Shown piece by piece: positions 11,677 through 22,379 of a stretch of DNA of 64,000 nucleotides. The position numbers and the translations under genes are program-made. This stretch comes from Larix kaempferi (lineage: Eukaryota > Streptophyta > Pinopsida > Pinales > Pinaceae): positions 1,047,001-1,111,000 of the forward strand of contig BSBM01000321.1 of NCBI GenBank assembly GCA_027924585.1, in the 5' to 3' direction. Under the pieces are notes generated by a model. It searched no databases, had not been told where the DNA came from, and worked only from the letters and a program-made list of their open reading frames with translations. Positions within the stretch are counted from its first letter, which is position 1; each line of letters starts with the position of its first letter.

Positions 11677-11704
11677 CATTACCTCTATTCCCTTGAACAC
11701 ATAA
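11549..11704 (+). pseudogene. RING-H2 zinc-finger fragment (ATL-like E3 ubiquitin ligase), copy 1
   Basis: The frame begins just after a sequence resembling an intron acceptor (TTCCAG). It reads a RING-H2-like domain: CxxC at the start, then DEKLQQL, FHLECIEKWL and TCPLC, ending in TAA at 11702. The third Cys and fourth His of the C3H2C3 zinc set are replaced by Tyr and Pro (VYGPTFH), so only six of eight ligands remain. ATL-type proteins normally also have an N-terminal membrane segment, which is absent. This is a captured or relict exon rather than a working ligase. Related copies are at 31308-31395 (minus) and 57550-57711. Confidence 0.7.
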
Positions 11705-13279
11705 AATTATCTCATTACAACTGTTACTCACAAAAACTACAATTGCAGTATAGTAAGACATTGGACAACAGAGTATGAACTTGTTCTAGTAGGAATAAAA
11801 ATTTTCATTGACATTCTTCTCAATCTTTGATCAATTCAATGTCATTGCTTTTCCAAGGTATAAAACTGTTAATTGCATCCGCTAAATACTTGCATTGATT
11901 ACTTCTATGCTTAAGCTTGATTTCATAATCAGGATAAACCAGAATTGATTGTGGGCACACAAGATAATATCCTTCACCTAATTCTTCCCCATTAGGCATG
12001 ACAAAGTTTGGTTCAATTCTTTTTATGTAACCCTTTGCAAGCTTTAATTGAACATTAAAATATGTCAGTTTAAACATTTTTTTCCATTCAATCTTGCATT
12101 TGAAGATGGTAATTGAGGTTGAACCTGCCAATAAACAAATTCCTGTGAGATTCCTCGGAATAAGAAGAGAATATTAAACATAAAAATAAATAGGCTTAGA
12201 ACTTACATGTTGTATTGATTTGCCAGTTCGGTCATTATTATGTTCTCTCGAAGTCAATGGAGTTTGTTTTGGAAAAGCATGATGAGGACTTAGAGAAGCC
12301 TGTTAGTAAATAAATACTTGTAAGATATAGTGAAATAATGATTATAACATTGCACTAAATATTAAATAGTTTCAAAACTCACCGTCGACTTTGGAGTATG
12401 AAATATATTAGATGGTATATGAGCCATTGTAATTTTTTCCAATGAACCTTGAATAAGATGATTCTGGAGACTCTCCTAAAAAATAAATACTTGTGAGTGA
12501 TTTTCAAAGAATGGAAAATAAAAATGGAAAAAATAAGAGTTGGTTAAAAAAACTACATGGATTGGGGTGACTGGATTAAGAGGTGACAGTTGCAGAGGTC
12601 CTTGATTTGATGCAACAGCTGACATGGGAATATTAATCTTCTAATATAATAGTTTGCATGAGATATCATGAAATCAGAAGATAAAGGGTTAGGATGCAAA
12701 AACAATATTTCATTAATTACACACCCTACAACAATACGATCATGTTCATGTTAGCATTGTGATTTTGAATCCCAAACTTCAAATATGGCCTACATAAAAA
12801 ATTAAAGTCTACACATGGAATCCTTACATGGTTGGGTTTTGGAACAACTCTGCCACTTTCTTTCCTCGCCTCCATGGCAGCTTTCCATTCCATTAATTCT
12901 TCAACATCTGCTTTCAATCTTCCAAGTTACTTGTCTTTTTCTCTTAATTTATCTTTAGGTATTATGCAAATTCCTTCTTGTAGGAATGCTCTTTTCCAAA
13001 CAATATAGTTGGAGTGACTCTGAATCCAACCCCATGTACACGACCCCTCCTCTCAGGCCCCGAAACTATAGCAAGGGCATATTGCTTTGTTGCATATGCA
13101 GGAGACACTGATTCATTTTGTGCCAATTCAATTTGATTCTAGCAATGCCAACATTTCAACAAACTCATATAAGAAGCATCATTAACTCTAAAAAAACAAG
13201 CATAAATGATACAAGAATAGGTTCAGAACTTACTATTTTCTCCGCAATGAATGATGACATTGGAGTACCATTCTTCTTT

Positions 13280-13434
13280 TGCAGCAACCGTATCCGGTTG
13301 GACTGTTAATAGTCGAATTCGAAACTCATATTGAATGATAAACATAATAATATATTAGATAATGATTATAAAATTACAATAAGATGGCCTTTTATAAGGC
13401 TTGAGAAATCATAACGAAGGGTTACGACCTTTCA
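13280..13434 (-). repeat. 3' LTR of the small LTR element
   Basis: 155 bases ending TTTCA on the plus strand. It matches 15280-15434 at the same length with several substitutions, so this element is clearly older than the copia and Tat/Ogre-like insertions. Confidence 0.85.
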
Positions 13435-13442
13435 CTAATAAC

Positions 13443-14162
13443 CTAATAATCTATTAAGTTATAATTAATAATATTAATTAAATATTCACAGCATTGCCTT
13501 CCCCTTAGGAAAGCTTTGTCCTCAAAGCTAATTTTTCTCATGACGTCTTTTATTCTGGCTCTATGTTGCACTGATGACTTGAGAGATGCGATTTTGATTA
13601 CGACCATTGCCTCCTTTTGATTATTTTGTCTTGGTATTTGCATTAAGTATGAACTTGGTGAAGTTTTGTTCACGCTTTTTCTACTTGTGTGATTGCTTCT
13701 TTTAACTATGTTTGTCTTCAATTGAACATGCTCAACATGCATTACGATCTTAACTATTGTCGTGTTGTTATTCCCAACACATATTCTGTCAGTTCCCTTG
13801 AATGGGCTCTTTGTGCTTATAATGCTCATAAGAACATCGGCTTGTCTCTTATCATAGTCTTGGTGAGGATCATCTTTCTTCTCGTCAAATATTTTGTTGT
13901 CATTTTCTTCATTACTAGGGTATGTTATATCTTTGTCTTGCACAATGTCTTTATTGTTACTATTACTCTCATGGGAGATGACATAATAGTCTATTGTATC
14001 TTCATCTTTTACATTAGCTTGGATGGTTTCTTCTACCTGATTTTCACATCCATCTTCATTTTCTTTAAACGTTTCATCCATAGATTTCTTTATTTCATCT
14101 ATATCCTTAAGGATTTTCTCAAGGAGATTTATGAATTCGTCACTCTCACTATAAGATGCCAT
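13443..14162 (-). CDS. 239-aa ORF of the small LTR element, unknown function
   Basis: A single uninterrupted ORF starts MASYSESDEF and ends just before the 3' LTR. The N-terminal half is acidic and rich in Asp, Glu, Asn and Lys, with a predicted helical stretch (LLEKILKDIDEIKKSMDE). The C-terminal part is basic. Near the end, EDKAFLRGRQ is encoded by a purine-rich AAGGGGAAGG tract (13502-13511 on the minus strand), which may double as the polypurine tract. No retroviral domain, zinc knuckle or catalytic motif is evident. It may be a rapidly evolving gag-like protein or the leftover 3' end of a longer gag-pol. Start chosen at the first Met after the leader. Confidence 0.55.
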   Translation of the reverse strand: MASYSESDEFINLLEKILKDIDEIKKSMDETFKENEDGCENQVEETIQANVKDEDTIDYYVISHESNSNNKDIVQDKDITYPSNEENDNKIFDEKKDDPHQDYDKRQADVLMSIISTKSPFKGTDRICVGNNNTTIVKIVMHVEHVQLKTNIVKRSNHTSRKSVNKTSPSSYLMQIPRQNNQKEAMVVIKIASLKSSVQHRARIKDVMRKISFEDKAFLRGRQCCEYLINIINYNLIDY

Positions 14163-14359
14163 GGGTGCATGGATGTTTGTAGAGGGCTATTTTGGCCTTT
14201 AAGGTGAAATTTTGAATAATAATATATTAATTAATTAATTAATTATTATATTTATATATATATATATAGTATTATTATTTTTAACAATATTAAAAATAAT
14301 AATAATTATTATTAATAATATTGAAAATTTTGAAATACTATAATGTAATATTATAATAT

Positions 14360-15262
14360 TATACTTTTTGTTGGTCTTTTTGCAGGTTTAGGGTTGTTTT
14401 GCGTGGAGGGAAGGATGCAAGGGAATGCACAGGGTGTGAGGGAGAGTGCTGGAAGGTGGCACGAAGGAGAGGGACGGTGCTGAATGAAGGAGGATGGACT
14501 GTGTGTGGGTAGGCTGTGAAGGCGTGGGGTTGGGGTATAGCGCAGGTGTATGGAGAAGGTGGCGTGGGGTAGCGGCGACGAGGAGGAGGACAGGGTTGTG
14601 GGGGAGGGGGGTCGCAGATGGAAGTCGGTGATCGAGGGAGGAGGGCACTTGGGTGGAGTAGAGGCAGTGCAGTAGGGAGGCGGGAGAGTGAGGAGGGAGG
14701 TCGGGCGCGTGAGGGAGCTGCGGAGTTGGGAAAGCAAGGAGTTGAGGGGAGAAGGCGAATTGCAGCAGTGGCGGTGTGGAGGGGCGCGGAGGATGGAGGA
14801 CGAGGATGGTGGAGTAGGAAAAAGCAGGTGGGGCATGGGTTTAAGGGCGTCCAAGAGGTGGTATGGGAGGAGGGATGTGAGTGGGGATTGCAGGATGTAG
14901 AGGGAGAATTGGAAGAGACGAAGGGTGGTGAAAGGGAAGGAGGTGCGAGCAGCCGAGGAAGGTGGCAGCGCGCAGTGGATGGGATGATGAAGCGCGAGGG
15001 AGAGAAAATCGGTGGGAGATGCGAGGTGCAGTGAACGGGAAGAGGTCACGAGGAGGGAGGAGCGTGAAGTGGGGTGAAGTGGGGAGAGAGACGAGTGAGA
15101 TGAGAGCAAGGTGAGTGATGAGCAGAAGTAAGTTGATGAGCCGAATCCGAGCTCAGGTCGAAGGAGTGAATCCGCTCTGAGAGAGAGTGAGGATAGGTGA
15201 GCTGAAATCGAGCTCAATAGCAGGAGGAGCCGAATCAGAGCTCAGGTCGAAGGAGCCAAATT
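14360..15262 (-). other. GC-rich leader with extreme purine/pyrimidine strand bias
   Basis: The leader between primer site and ORF is strongly G and A rich on the plus strand, hence C and T rich in the element's RNA sense. This lack of stop codons creates long low-complexity ORFs (288 codons on the minus strand), which I do not call genes. A GGGGGAGGGGGG run lies at about 14599-14610. It contrasts sharply with the AT-rich stretch at 14215-14350. Confidence 0.6.
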
Positions 15263-15265
15263 CGA

Positions 15266-15277
15266 GCTCTGATACCA
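15266..15277 (-). other. tRNA-iMet primer binding site of the small LTR element
   Basis: The minus strand reads TGGTATCAGAGC, the standard plant initiator-Met tRNA primer site, two bases inside the 5' LTR. Confidence 0.85.
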
Positions 15278-15279
15278 AA

Positions 15280-15434
15280 TGCAACAACCATATCCGGTGG
15301 GACTGTTAATAGTTGAATCCGACTCTCATATTGAATGATAAATAGAATAATATATTAGATGATGATTATAAAATTACAATAAGATGGCCTTTTATAAGGC
15401 TTGAGCAATCATAACGAAGGGTTACGACCTTTCA
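15280..15434 (-). repeat. 5' LTR of the small LTR element
   Basis: 155 bases starting TGCAACAACC on the plus strand. It sits next to the primer site on its left, which sets the element's orientation as minus. Confidence 0.85.
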
Positions 15435-16610
15435 GTAATAATGATGACATTGGATTGCCATCCTTCTTTTTATGGAATTTCATCCACACATCAACCCTAG
15501 TTATAGGATTATCATTTGGACCAAAAGATTGATTCTAGTATCAACAAATACAACAATCTAGTTAACCATATTTAAAGTTGTTAATTGTGAACAAATAATA
15601 GAATTGGTTACAACTTACAAGGTCATCTTCAACCCTAAAGTAACCTCTACGACCAGAAGTGTGGGTCTCTTATTCTAATGCCCTATTTTCCTTATTTGAT
15701 TTTTCCTTCTCCTACAACTCAATAAAAAAATAGATGCTAAGATTATAGTTGATTGTATGAGAGGATTCAAAATCATGATGATAACATTCAAATTTGTCTT
15801 TCATTTTTACCTTGAATTTAGGGTCAGATTGTATTCTAACAAATTCAATCCAATCAATTTCATTTAATCCAATAGGAAGGTTTGCAATCCTCTCCTCATC
15901 TGTTTCATATTTCAAATAGTATTTCTGATACAAATTATATCTATAGGTTCTCAAACGCTGAGATATTGCTTTATGACACCATTGCTCTGCTGATGGATCT
16001 ATTCGATAGGTACGCTACAATATATAAGCAATCCATTATTAGATACAAGAGTTATTTGAAACTAAACCTATCACACACATGCACAATATGCATCAATAAA
16101 GTTTAGAACAGGTTGATGCTCACATTGATTGCACTCCACATGTCTTTCTTTTGCACTTCAGACACTTGTTTCCATTCCATGTGCTTGATGCCTATAATTT
16201 CCCTTGCAAGAACACCTAAAAATGAGGAGAATTTCTCTGAATGTGGACCAATAGGCTGTCCCCTCTCATTAAATTGAATTTCAGGCAATGCAATGCCCTC
16301 TACAGTGGTTCCAAAGAGACATTTTGTTGGTCCTCTACCCTTTCTTTTCACATTTATTGCAATACTAGCTTGGGTAGATGCATTTTCCCCTTCTAAACCA
16401 TGCTCTTGTTGTGGTGGATCCTGCTCCAAAACATGATCTTATTGTGATGGTTCCTGTTGAAAATTTTCTGGAAAAACAAACCAGTACCCCTCTTGAGACA
16501 ATGACAATATGAAATTGTTAATAGGAAATCTTGAAATACTTATATAGGACAAAAAATGTTTAGAAGTGATCATACCTTCCAATGGTTCTTGCACATCTTT
16601 ATGAAGAATA

Positions 16611-16615
16611 TGTGC
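16611..16615. other. Left target-site duplication (TGTGC) of the copia element
   Basis: TGTGC directly precedes the 5' LTR and recurs at 22838-22842 directly after the 3' LTR. In the uninterrupted copy near 62070-62080 the same site occurs once. Confidence 0.95.
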
Positions 16616-17063
16616 TGTTAGGATATTTAGACACTTAGGAGTTAGTTAAGATCAACTTGTGTAATATATCCGTTAGGGATAGTGTGTTTCTTTAGTATGC
16701 ATTTGTAAATACTTAATCCGACGGTCACGATATGTTTCCGACATAGAGTGATCCGACGGCTCAACTTCTCTTAGATCAAACCTAACCTTGATCCGTGGAT
16801 TAACACCCGATTGGTCCATGATCTCTATTTAAAGAGAATGGAGGGTCATTGTTTAGTTGATCGATTATGAGAAGCTCATTTGTAACTTTCTTTCTTTGCA
16901 TAATAAATTGTCCCGTAGAAGCTATTTGGCCGGGGCCGTGGAGTGTTTCCCTCAAGAGGGTTTAAACCACGTCAAAACATCGGTGTGTTGATCTGTGATC
17001 TGTTTGTGTGAAGTGGTTGCTCTTGGTGTTCGGTCCTTTGGTAGTACCCTGTGTACCCGAACA
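16616..17063 (+). repeat. Copia 5' LTR (448 bp)
   Basis: Begins TGTTAGGATA and ends CCCGAACA. It carries an inverted CCAAT box (ATTGG, 16811-16815), a TATA-like TATTTAAA (16827-16834) and the polyadenylation signal AATAAA (16902-16907), which place U3, R and U5. Confidence 0.96.
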
Positions 17064-17075
17064 TGGTATCAGAGC
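17064..17075 (+). other. Copia primer binding site (tRNA-iMet)
   Basis: TGGTATCAGAGC immediately follows the 5' LTR, complementary to the 3' end of initiator-Met tRNA. Confidence 0.95.
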
Positions 17076-18217
17076 TTTTATGAAGTGCCGCTTCCGGTTA
17101 TGATCTAGATCTTGAACTGTTGTTGCCGAAACTCGAAAGGGTTTCTAGTTCTGGTATTTCTGTGCATTTCTGGGCTGTGGGAGGTGTTCCATTGCGTCCG
17201 GAGCGTCGTTTCCATTGGGATTTAGTTTTCGTTTGATCGAAAACGGTTCCCGGTTGCTCCAGAAACGCGTTTTTCATCAGATCTGAAGGTATAATGTTAC
17301 AGTGACGCATTTTTTTATTTCGTTTTTGAAAAGAAAAAATCTCATATTTCATTTTTTTTTACTGTTATTTTTTTTGGTTCGGATTGTTGCTTTCCCGTCT
17401 GCGTATGCTCTTTGCCGTGCACCTTGAGCGATCTCGGCAAATCAGAAACAGAAAGGGAAAGGGTTTTTTCGGCTGCGTATGCTCTTTGCCGTGCACTTTG
17501 CGCGATTTCGGCAAATCAGAAACAGAGAGAAAACGTAGACTTTCCGGGCAAGCTAACAAGATCTAACTCCACAAGTGTGGAAAAGTTTTTTTGTTTCGTT
17601 TTGTGGTTTGTTTTGCAGGAAAAAGGGCAAGCACGCAAACCGAGCAAGAAGAGTAAAAAAAAAAAAAAAAAAAAAATGCCCCCTTCCTCATTTCCATATT
17701 TTACATACCTTTTAAACTAGCTCACTTGGTCCAAAGTTGCTTTATTCCTTAATAGGTCTTGAGTTCAAGTCTTAGGAAGTTACTTTTAAAAAGAAAAGTG
17801 CACGCAATTTCTATTTTCAAGTTACTTTATTGTAAAAGTGCATCTCACTTAAATAATAAAAAATAAAAATACAAGTGAGTCACTTAAGCTTTTTATTTAT
17901 TGTTGCACTATTTAAAAGTAATATCATTGTAAAAGTGAAATCACTTATTTTACAAAAGTGATTCACTTAAAAGCAACTTTTTTGTAAAGTGATTGTCAAA
18001 AGGTTCATCTTGGGAAGAGGGGGGTTCCTTTTTTTGCTGGACATTCTCTAGCTGCCACGTCACTATTGGGGACATCTTCAACAGTTTTTTTTGTTCAAGC
18101 ATAACTTCATCATACAGAGTCCGTTTTCAGTGCCGTTTTTTTTGAAACCGCCTATTTTTTCGAGCTCTTCACATCCAGACTACTGGTTTCTGCTTTTACA
18201 GCCATTAATTTACAAAT
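17076..18217 (+). other. Copia 5' leader with tandem and palindromic repeats
   Basis: About 1.14 kb lies between primer site and gag. A 74-base unit beginning GCGTATGCTCTTTGCCGTGC occurs at 17401 and 17475. A run of 22 A lies at 17655-17676. Between 17830 and 17990 four AAGTGANTCACTT-like palindromes recur. No ORF of substance is present. Confidence 0.7.
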
Positions 18218-21200
18218 ATGGCCGCCCCTTGTGATATTCTACTTAACAGTTCCAACTATTTCTCATGGAAATCTCGTATGGAGGATGTTTTACGAAGTAG
18301 GGGACTTTTCAGAATTACAACAGGGAAAGAAAAAGAACCCACTGATGATGATAAGAAAATAAAATGGGCAAATAGATGTGATGAAGCTCGTGGATTGATT
18401 GGGATGTCAATCTCTACTGATTTGCGATTTCACATATCTGGAATTGATGAACCTAATGCTGCTTGGGACAAGTTGGAAACTGTGTTTGGTAAACACAATG
18501 AAATTCAAGGTCACCAACTCGAAAATGAGTTGATTTCTCTAAATCCAAGTGACTTTTCATGCATTCAAGATTATTTATCTAAGTACAAAACTCTCAAGCT
18601 CTTATGTGCAGAATGTAAGATTGAGAGGGAAGACAAACAATGCATTTATCATATTCTTTCCAAACTTGGACCTGCATATTCTGTTTTTGTATCTACATTT
18701 TACTCCATGAAAGCGTCATTGAATGCAGCTAGCTATCAAGAGCCTAGTCTTGAATCCTTTTGTGATTCCTTGATTAGAGAACAAGATAAACTCATTCATC
18801 TTGGAATAATCAACAATGCAGATACATCTGGGAAAGCCTTATTGTCCCAACAGAAAGAAAAGTCCAAGCCTCCCAAGAAACAAAATTTTCGCAATAATAA
18901 GTCAAACAAGGGTCCAAAACCCTCTCAGTCAGCTCCTTCTTTAAAAAATGACAAAGGATCCAAGCCAAAAGGCAAGAAGACTGAGCATCATTGCAACTAT
19001 TGTGGGAAAGATAATCATGATGAATCTAAGTGTTTCAAGAAGATGGCAGCCTTGGAAGCAGCAATGAAGAAGCACCACATCAGCCTAGATTCGCCTTCAG
19101 AATCTGCCTCTCATGGACATGCACTTTGTGCTTCTGGTTATTCTTATAATGCATCTTCTTCTTCTACTTCAAATGAATGGCTCATTGATTCTGGAGCATC
19201 TTATCATATGGCTAAGGATCAAGCCATCTTTTCTACTATGCATGAATGTAACACCAAACAAATATTTGTTGGTGATGATAGATCTCTAAGTGTTGTAGGA
19301 GCTGGAACAGTTCCAGTAGATAATGGTCATTTTAGTGATGTACTATGTGTTCCAAGAATTTTCTGCAATTTGTTATCAGTCTATCAGATCACTCATTCTG
19401 GTGAAGGTAAAACTGTGACCTTTACACCTCACCAAGTTGTAATCAAGGATTTTAAAGATCCTCAACAGGTTCTAGCTACCGGAATTGTTGATGATATTAC
19501 CAGGTTGTACAAGTTTAACAACTTTGGGTCATCACCTTTCCCTTCAGTTTTTGTTGCTCATAGTGATAACTTGAGCAAACTTTGGCATGAGCGATTTGGT
19601 CACTTAAATTATCGCTCATTGCAACAACTATGTAAAGAAAATATGGTGACAGGTCTTCCGATGGTATCTTGCAGAGATGGTGTTTGTTCCGGTTGTGTAC
19701 TCGGAAAACATCATCGGGACAGTTTTGACAAACGTGCCTCTTGGCACGCCTCGGTTCCCTTGGAGCTTGTGCATAGTGACTTGTGTGGTCCTCTTCCATC
19801 TGCTTCCTTTTCTGGTTTCAAGTATTTCTTAACTTTCATTGATGATTACACCAGACGCACTTGGGTTTATTTCCTAAAACTTAAGAGCGAAGTATTTAAC
19901 ATGTTCTTGGCCTACAAGGCCCTTGTTGAAAAACAATCTGGTCATCAAATTATCAAGTTAAGATCTGATAATGGAGGAGAATATGTTAACAAACAGTTCA
20001 CTACTTTCTGCACTGAACAAGGCATCCAACAACAACACACTGTTCCATATACACCACAACAAAATGGTGTAGCTGAGCGGAAGAACCGCACTTTAAAAGA
20101 AATGGCAAATTGTATGATCCAATCTAAGGGACTAAGTCTTCAATTTTGGGCTGAAGCCATAAATTGTGCAAATTACATAGTTAATCGCACCCCCACAAAA
20201 GCATTACAAGGTATAACACCGGAAGAAGCATGGAGTAAAGTTAAACCTGATGTAAGTCACTTTCGTGTGTTTTGTAGTGAAGCATGGGCTCACATTCCGG
20301 ATGAAAAACGGAAAGCATTGCAGCCTAAAAGTGAAAAGTGCATATTTGTTGGATATTCTGAAGATGTAAAAGGTTATAGACTTCTTCAACCACCTTCTCA
20401 TGCTATAATCATTAGAAGAGATGTTAAATTTGATGAAAATATCTTGGCCTGCGAGCCTAACTCGGCGAGTGTGCCATCTTTGGCCTGCGAGCCTGATTCG
20501 GCGTTTGTGCCTTCTTCTTCTTCTTCCAACTTCCTTGACAGGTTTCCAACTCCAGTTGATGATGATGACAGTGAGGATGAAAATCCACCTCCGCCTGCTC
20601 ATGTTCCTCCAGTTGCACCAGCACAAGTGCTTCCTCGATGGGTCCGTTCAACATGTGAAGCAGCTGGTGATCTTGCCGGTGATCCTAGAGATCAACGTCG
20701 AACACGTTCTCAGTTTCAGCGAGCCTCTTCTCTTTTGGCTCAAGTTTTCGAGAATCATGATCCAGAAACTTTTGCAGAAGCTTCAGGGAATCCAGATTGG
20801 GATGCAGCCATGGATGAAGAATATCGTTCCTTAATGGCGAACGATACTTGGGATCTTGTACCTCTTCCAAAAGGAAGAAAACTTGTCAGATGTAAATGGG
20901 TCTACAGAACTAAGTATGCATCAGATGGAAGTGTTGAAAGACTTAAGGCAAGGTTAGCTGCCAAAGGTTTTTCCCAAGTTGAAGGGATTGACTACAATGA
21001 AACCTTTGCTCCCGTCGCCAAAATGAACTCCATCCGCCTTGTTCTTTCCCTTGCAGCCTTACACAACTGGGAAGTCCATCAAATGGATGTCAAGTCTGCC
21101 TTCTTACATGGTGATTTACAGGAGGAAATTTACATGGAACAACCTCCTGGCTATGTTCAGAATAACTCTAGCCTTGTCTGCCGCCTTAAGAAATCCTTAT

Positions 21201-22297
21201 ATGGCCTTAAGCAAGCTCCCAGAGCTTGGTATGCCAAAATGGATAACTTTCTCCTTGACACTGGTTTTTCTAGATGCCATTCTGACCCCAATGTCTATAC
21301 CAAGACAGTAGGAAACCATCTCATCATACTTGTTCTATATGTTGATGACCTTATTCTTACTGGTAGTGACCCTAAGCTTATAACCCATGTGAAATCCAGT
21401 CTTAAACAAACTTTTGAAATGTCAGACTTAGGACATTTGCATTATTTTCTTGGTCTCCAAGTTCTGCAAACCAAAGAAGGAATCTTTCTTTCTCAGTCTA
21501 AGTATGCTTGTGACCTTCTTCGTCGCTTTCACATGGAAGATTGTAAACCAGCCCCTTCTCCCTTCCAGTCTGGAGTCAAACTTTCTGCCACTTGTACTTC
21601 ACCTGAAGTAGATGCCACATTGTATCGTCAGCTTGTTGGTAGTCTTTTATACTTGACTCATTCCCGTCCTGACCTTTCCTTTGCCGTTGGTCGAGTTGCC
21701 CGTTATATGCAGACACCTCATGAAATTCACTGGAAAGCAGCTAAAAGAATACTTCGATATATTCAAGGTACAGTTCAGTTTGGGATTCATTACAGTACAG
21801 GGGGGAAACCTTTGTTGGTTGGTTTCACTGATTCAGATTGGGCCGGCGATCCTGATGATCGAAAGTCTACTGCAGGTTATGTTTTCAGTCTGGGCTCTGG
21901 ACCTATTACTTGGGCTTGTAAGAAACAACAAGCTCTTGCTCTTTCTTCAGCAGAGGCAGAATATCGAGCAGCAGTTAATGCCAGTCAGGAAGCTTTATGG
22001 CTTCGACAGATCCTTTCAGAGTTTGGATTCGAGCAGCAGCATCCTACTCCACTTTGGTGCGACAATCAAAGTGCCATCAAGCTTGCCAAAGATCCAGTTC
22101 TACATCAACGCAGCAAACACATTGAGCTACACATGCACTTCATCAGAAATCTTGTTCATGATCGTGTTCTTGAAGTGCTCTTTTGCCCTACAGATGATCA
22201 AGTTGCAGACATCTTCACCAAGTCTCTTACAGAAGCGAAGTTTTCGAAACTTCGATCTATGTTAGGAGTTCAGGAACGTGTCATTAAGGGGGGATAG
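18218..22297 (+). CDS. Copia gag-pol polyprotein, 1359 aa, intact
   Basis: One frame encodes the whole polyprotein. Residues about 1-220 form a copia gag (UBN2-like). A zinc knuckle (CNYCGKDNHDESKC) lies near 258-271. The protease active site LIDSGAS is near 322. The integrase zinc region (HERFGH, CSGCVLGKHH) lies near 455-505, and its core catalytic residues are in HSDLCGP, RSDNGGEY and NGVAERKNRT (about 519, 582, 617). Reverse transcriptase starts near 893, with YVDD near 1041. RNase H has DSDWAGD, SSAEAEY and CDNQSA. Protease-integrase-RT-RNase H order is diagnostic of Ty1/copia. All catalytic residues I can check are present. The product should build cytoplasmic virus-like particles, reverse-transcribe the RNA and insert the DNA copy. 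Start: first ATG of the long frame. Confidence 0.97.
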   Translation: MAAPCDILLNSSNYFSWKSRMEDVLRSRGLFRITTGKEKEPTDDDKKIKWANRCDEARGLIGMSISTDLRFHISGIDEPNAAWDKLETVFGKHNEIQGHQLENELISLNPSDFSCIQDYLSKYKTLKLLCAECKIEREDKQCIYHILSKLGPAYSVFVSTFYSMKASLNAASYQEPSLESFCDSLIREQDKLIHLGIINNADTSGKALLSQQKEKSKPPKKQNFRNNKSNKGPKPSQSAPSLKNDKGSKPKGKKTEHHCNYCGKDNHDESKCFKKMAALEAAMKKHHISLDSPSESASHGHALCASGYSYNASSSSTSNEWLIDSGASYHMAKDQAIFSTMHECNTKQIFVGDDRSLSVVGAGTVPVDNGHFSDVLCVPRIFCNLLSVYQITHSGEGKTVTFTPHQVVIKDFKDPQQVLATGIVDDITRLYKFNNFGSSPFPSVFVAHSDNLSKLWHERFGHLNYRSLQQLCKENMVTGLPMVSCRDGVCSGCVLGKHHRDSFDKRASWHASVPLELVHSDLCGPLPSASFSGFKYFLTFIDDYTRRTWVYFLKLKSEVFNMFLAYKALVEKQSGHQIIKLRSDNGGEYVNKQFTTFCTEQGIQQQHTVPYTPQQNGVAERKNRTLKEMANCMIQSKGLSLQFWAEAINCANYIVNRTPTKALQGITPEEAWSKVKPDVSHFRVFCSEAWAHIPDEKRKALQPKSEKCIFVGYSEDVKGYRLLQPPSHAIIIRRDVKFDENILACEPNSASVPSLACEPDSAFVPSSSSSNFLDRFPTPVDDDDSEDENPPPPAHVPPVAPAQVLPRWVRSTCEAAGDLAGDPRDQRRTRSQFQRASSLLAQVFENHDPETFAEASGNPDWDAAMDEEYRSLMANDTWDLVPLPKGRKLVRCKWVYRTKYASDGSVERLKARLAAKGFSQVEGIDYNETFAPVAKMNSIRLVLSLAALHNWEVHQMDVKSAFLHGDLQEEIYMEQPPGYVQNNSSLVCRLKKSLYGLKQAPRAWYAKMDNFLLDTGFSRCHSDPNVYTKTVGNHLIILVLYVDDLILTGSDPKLITHVKSSLKQTFEMSDLGHLHYFLGLQVLQTKEGIFLSQSKYACDLLRRFHMEDCKPAPSPFQSGVKLSATCTSPEVDATLYRQLVGSLLYLTHSRPDLSFAVGRVARYMQTPHEIHWKAAKRILRYIQGTVQFGIHYSTGGKPLLVGFTDSDWAGDPDDRKSTAGYVFSLGSGPITWACKKQQALALSSAEAEYRAAVNASQEALWLRQILSEFGFEQQHPTPLWCDNQSAIKLAKDPVLHQRSKHIELHMHFIRNLVHDRVLEVLFCPTDDQVADIFTKSLTEAKFSKLRSMLGVQERVIKGG

Positions 22298-22370
22298 GCT
22301 CTAATGCCTCCTTCCTTCTCCTAATAGTGTCACTTTTGTAAATCCTTCAATCCTATCCCAAGTTGTTCTT

Positions 22371-22379
22371 AAGGGGGGA
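22371..22379 (+). other. Copia polypurine tract
   Basis: AAGGGGGGA directly abuts the 3' LTR. An identical AAGGGGGGAT lies at 22286-22295, overlapping the stop codon, so the tract is duplicated 85 bases apart. Confidence 0.9.

Larger units (their letters stand above)
13280..15434 (-). mobile_element. Small non-autonomous LTR retrotransposon, 2155 bp, 155-bp LTRs
   Basis: Two 155-base LTRs (13280-13434 and 15280-15434) flank an internal region and have TG...CA ends. On the minus strand the 5' LTR is at the right, followed two bases later by TGGTATCAGAGC (15277 down to 15266), the initiator-methionine tRNA primer site. One ORF of 239 codons is present, without reverse transcriptase or integrase, so it would need enzymes in trans. 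It lies inside the CACTA accessory gene: the sequence at 60855-60900 is the uninterrupted site. The flanks are not a 5-bp repeat but a 31-base direct repeat, at 13250-13280 and 15440-15470, with three mismatches. Confidence 0.85.

Noticed and set aside
14351-15217. 288-codon minus-strand ORF and 138-codon plus-strand ORF in the leader
   Set aside because: Low-complexity Ser/Pro/Leu or Gly/Arg/Glu sequence caused by strand bias; no conserved motif.
15435-15439. GTAAT as a target duplication of the short-LTR element
   Set aside because: The left flank (ending CTTT before the LTR) does not match.
17745-17790. tRNA-like GTTCAAGTC motif in the copia leader
   Set aside because: No cloverleaf or A box can be fitted around it.
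20204-20834. Antisense and out-of-frame ORFs in the copia gag-pol
   Set aside because: Shadows of the intact 1359-codon frame.
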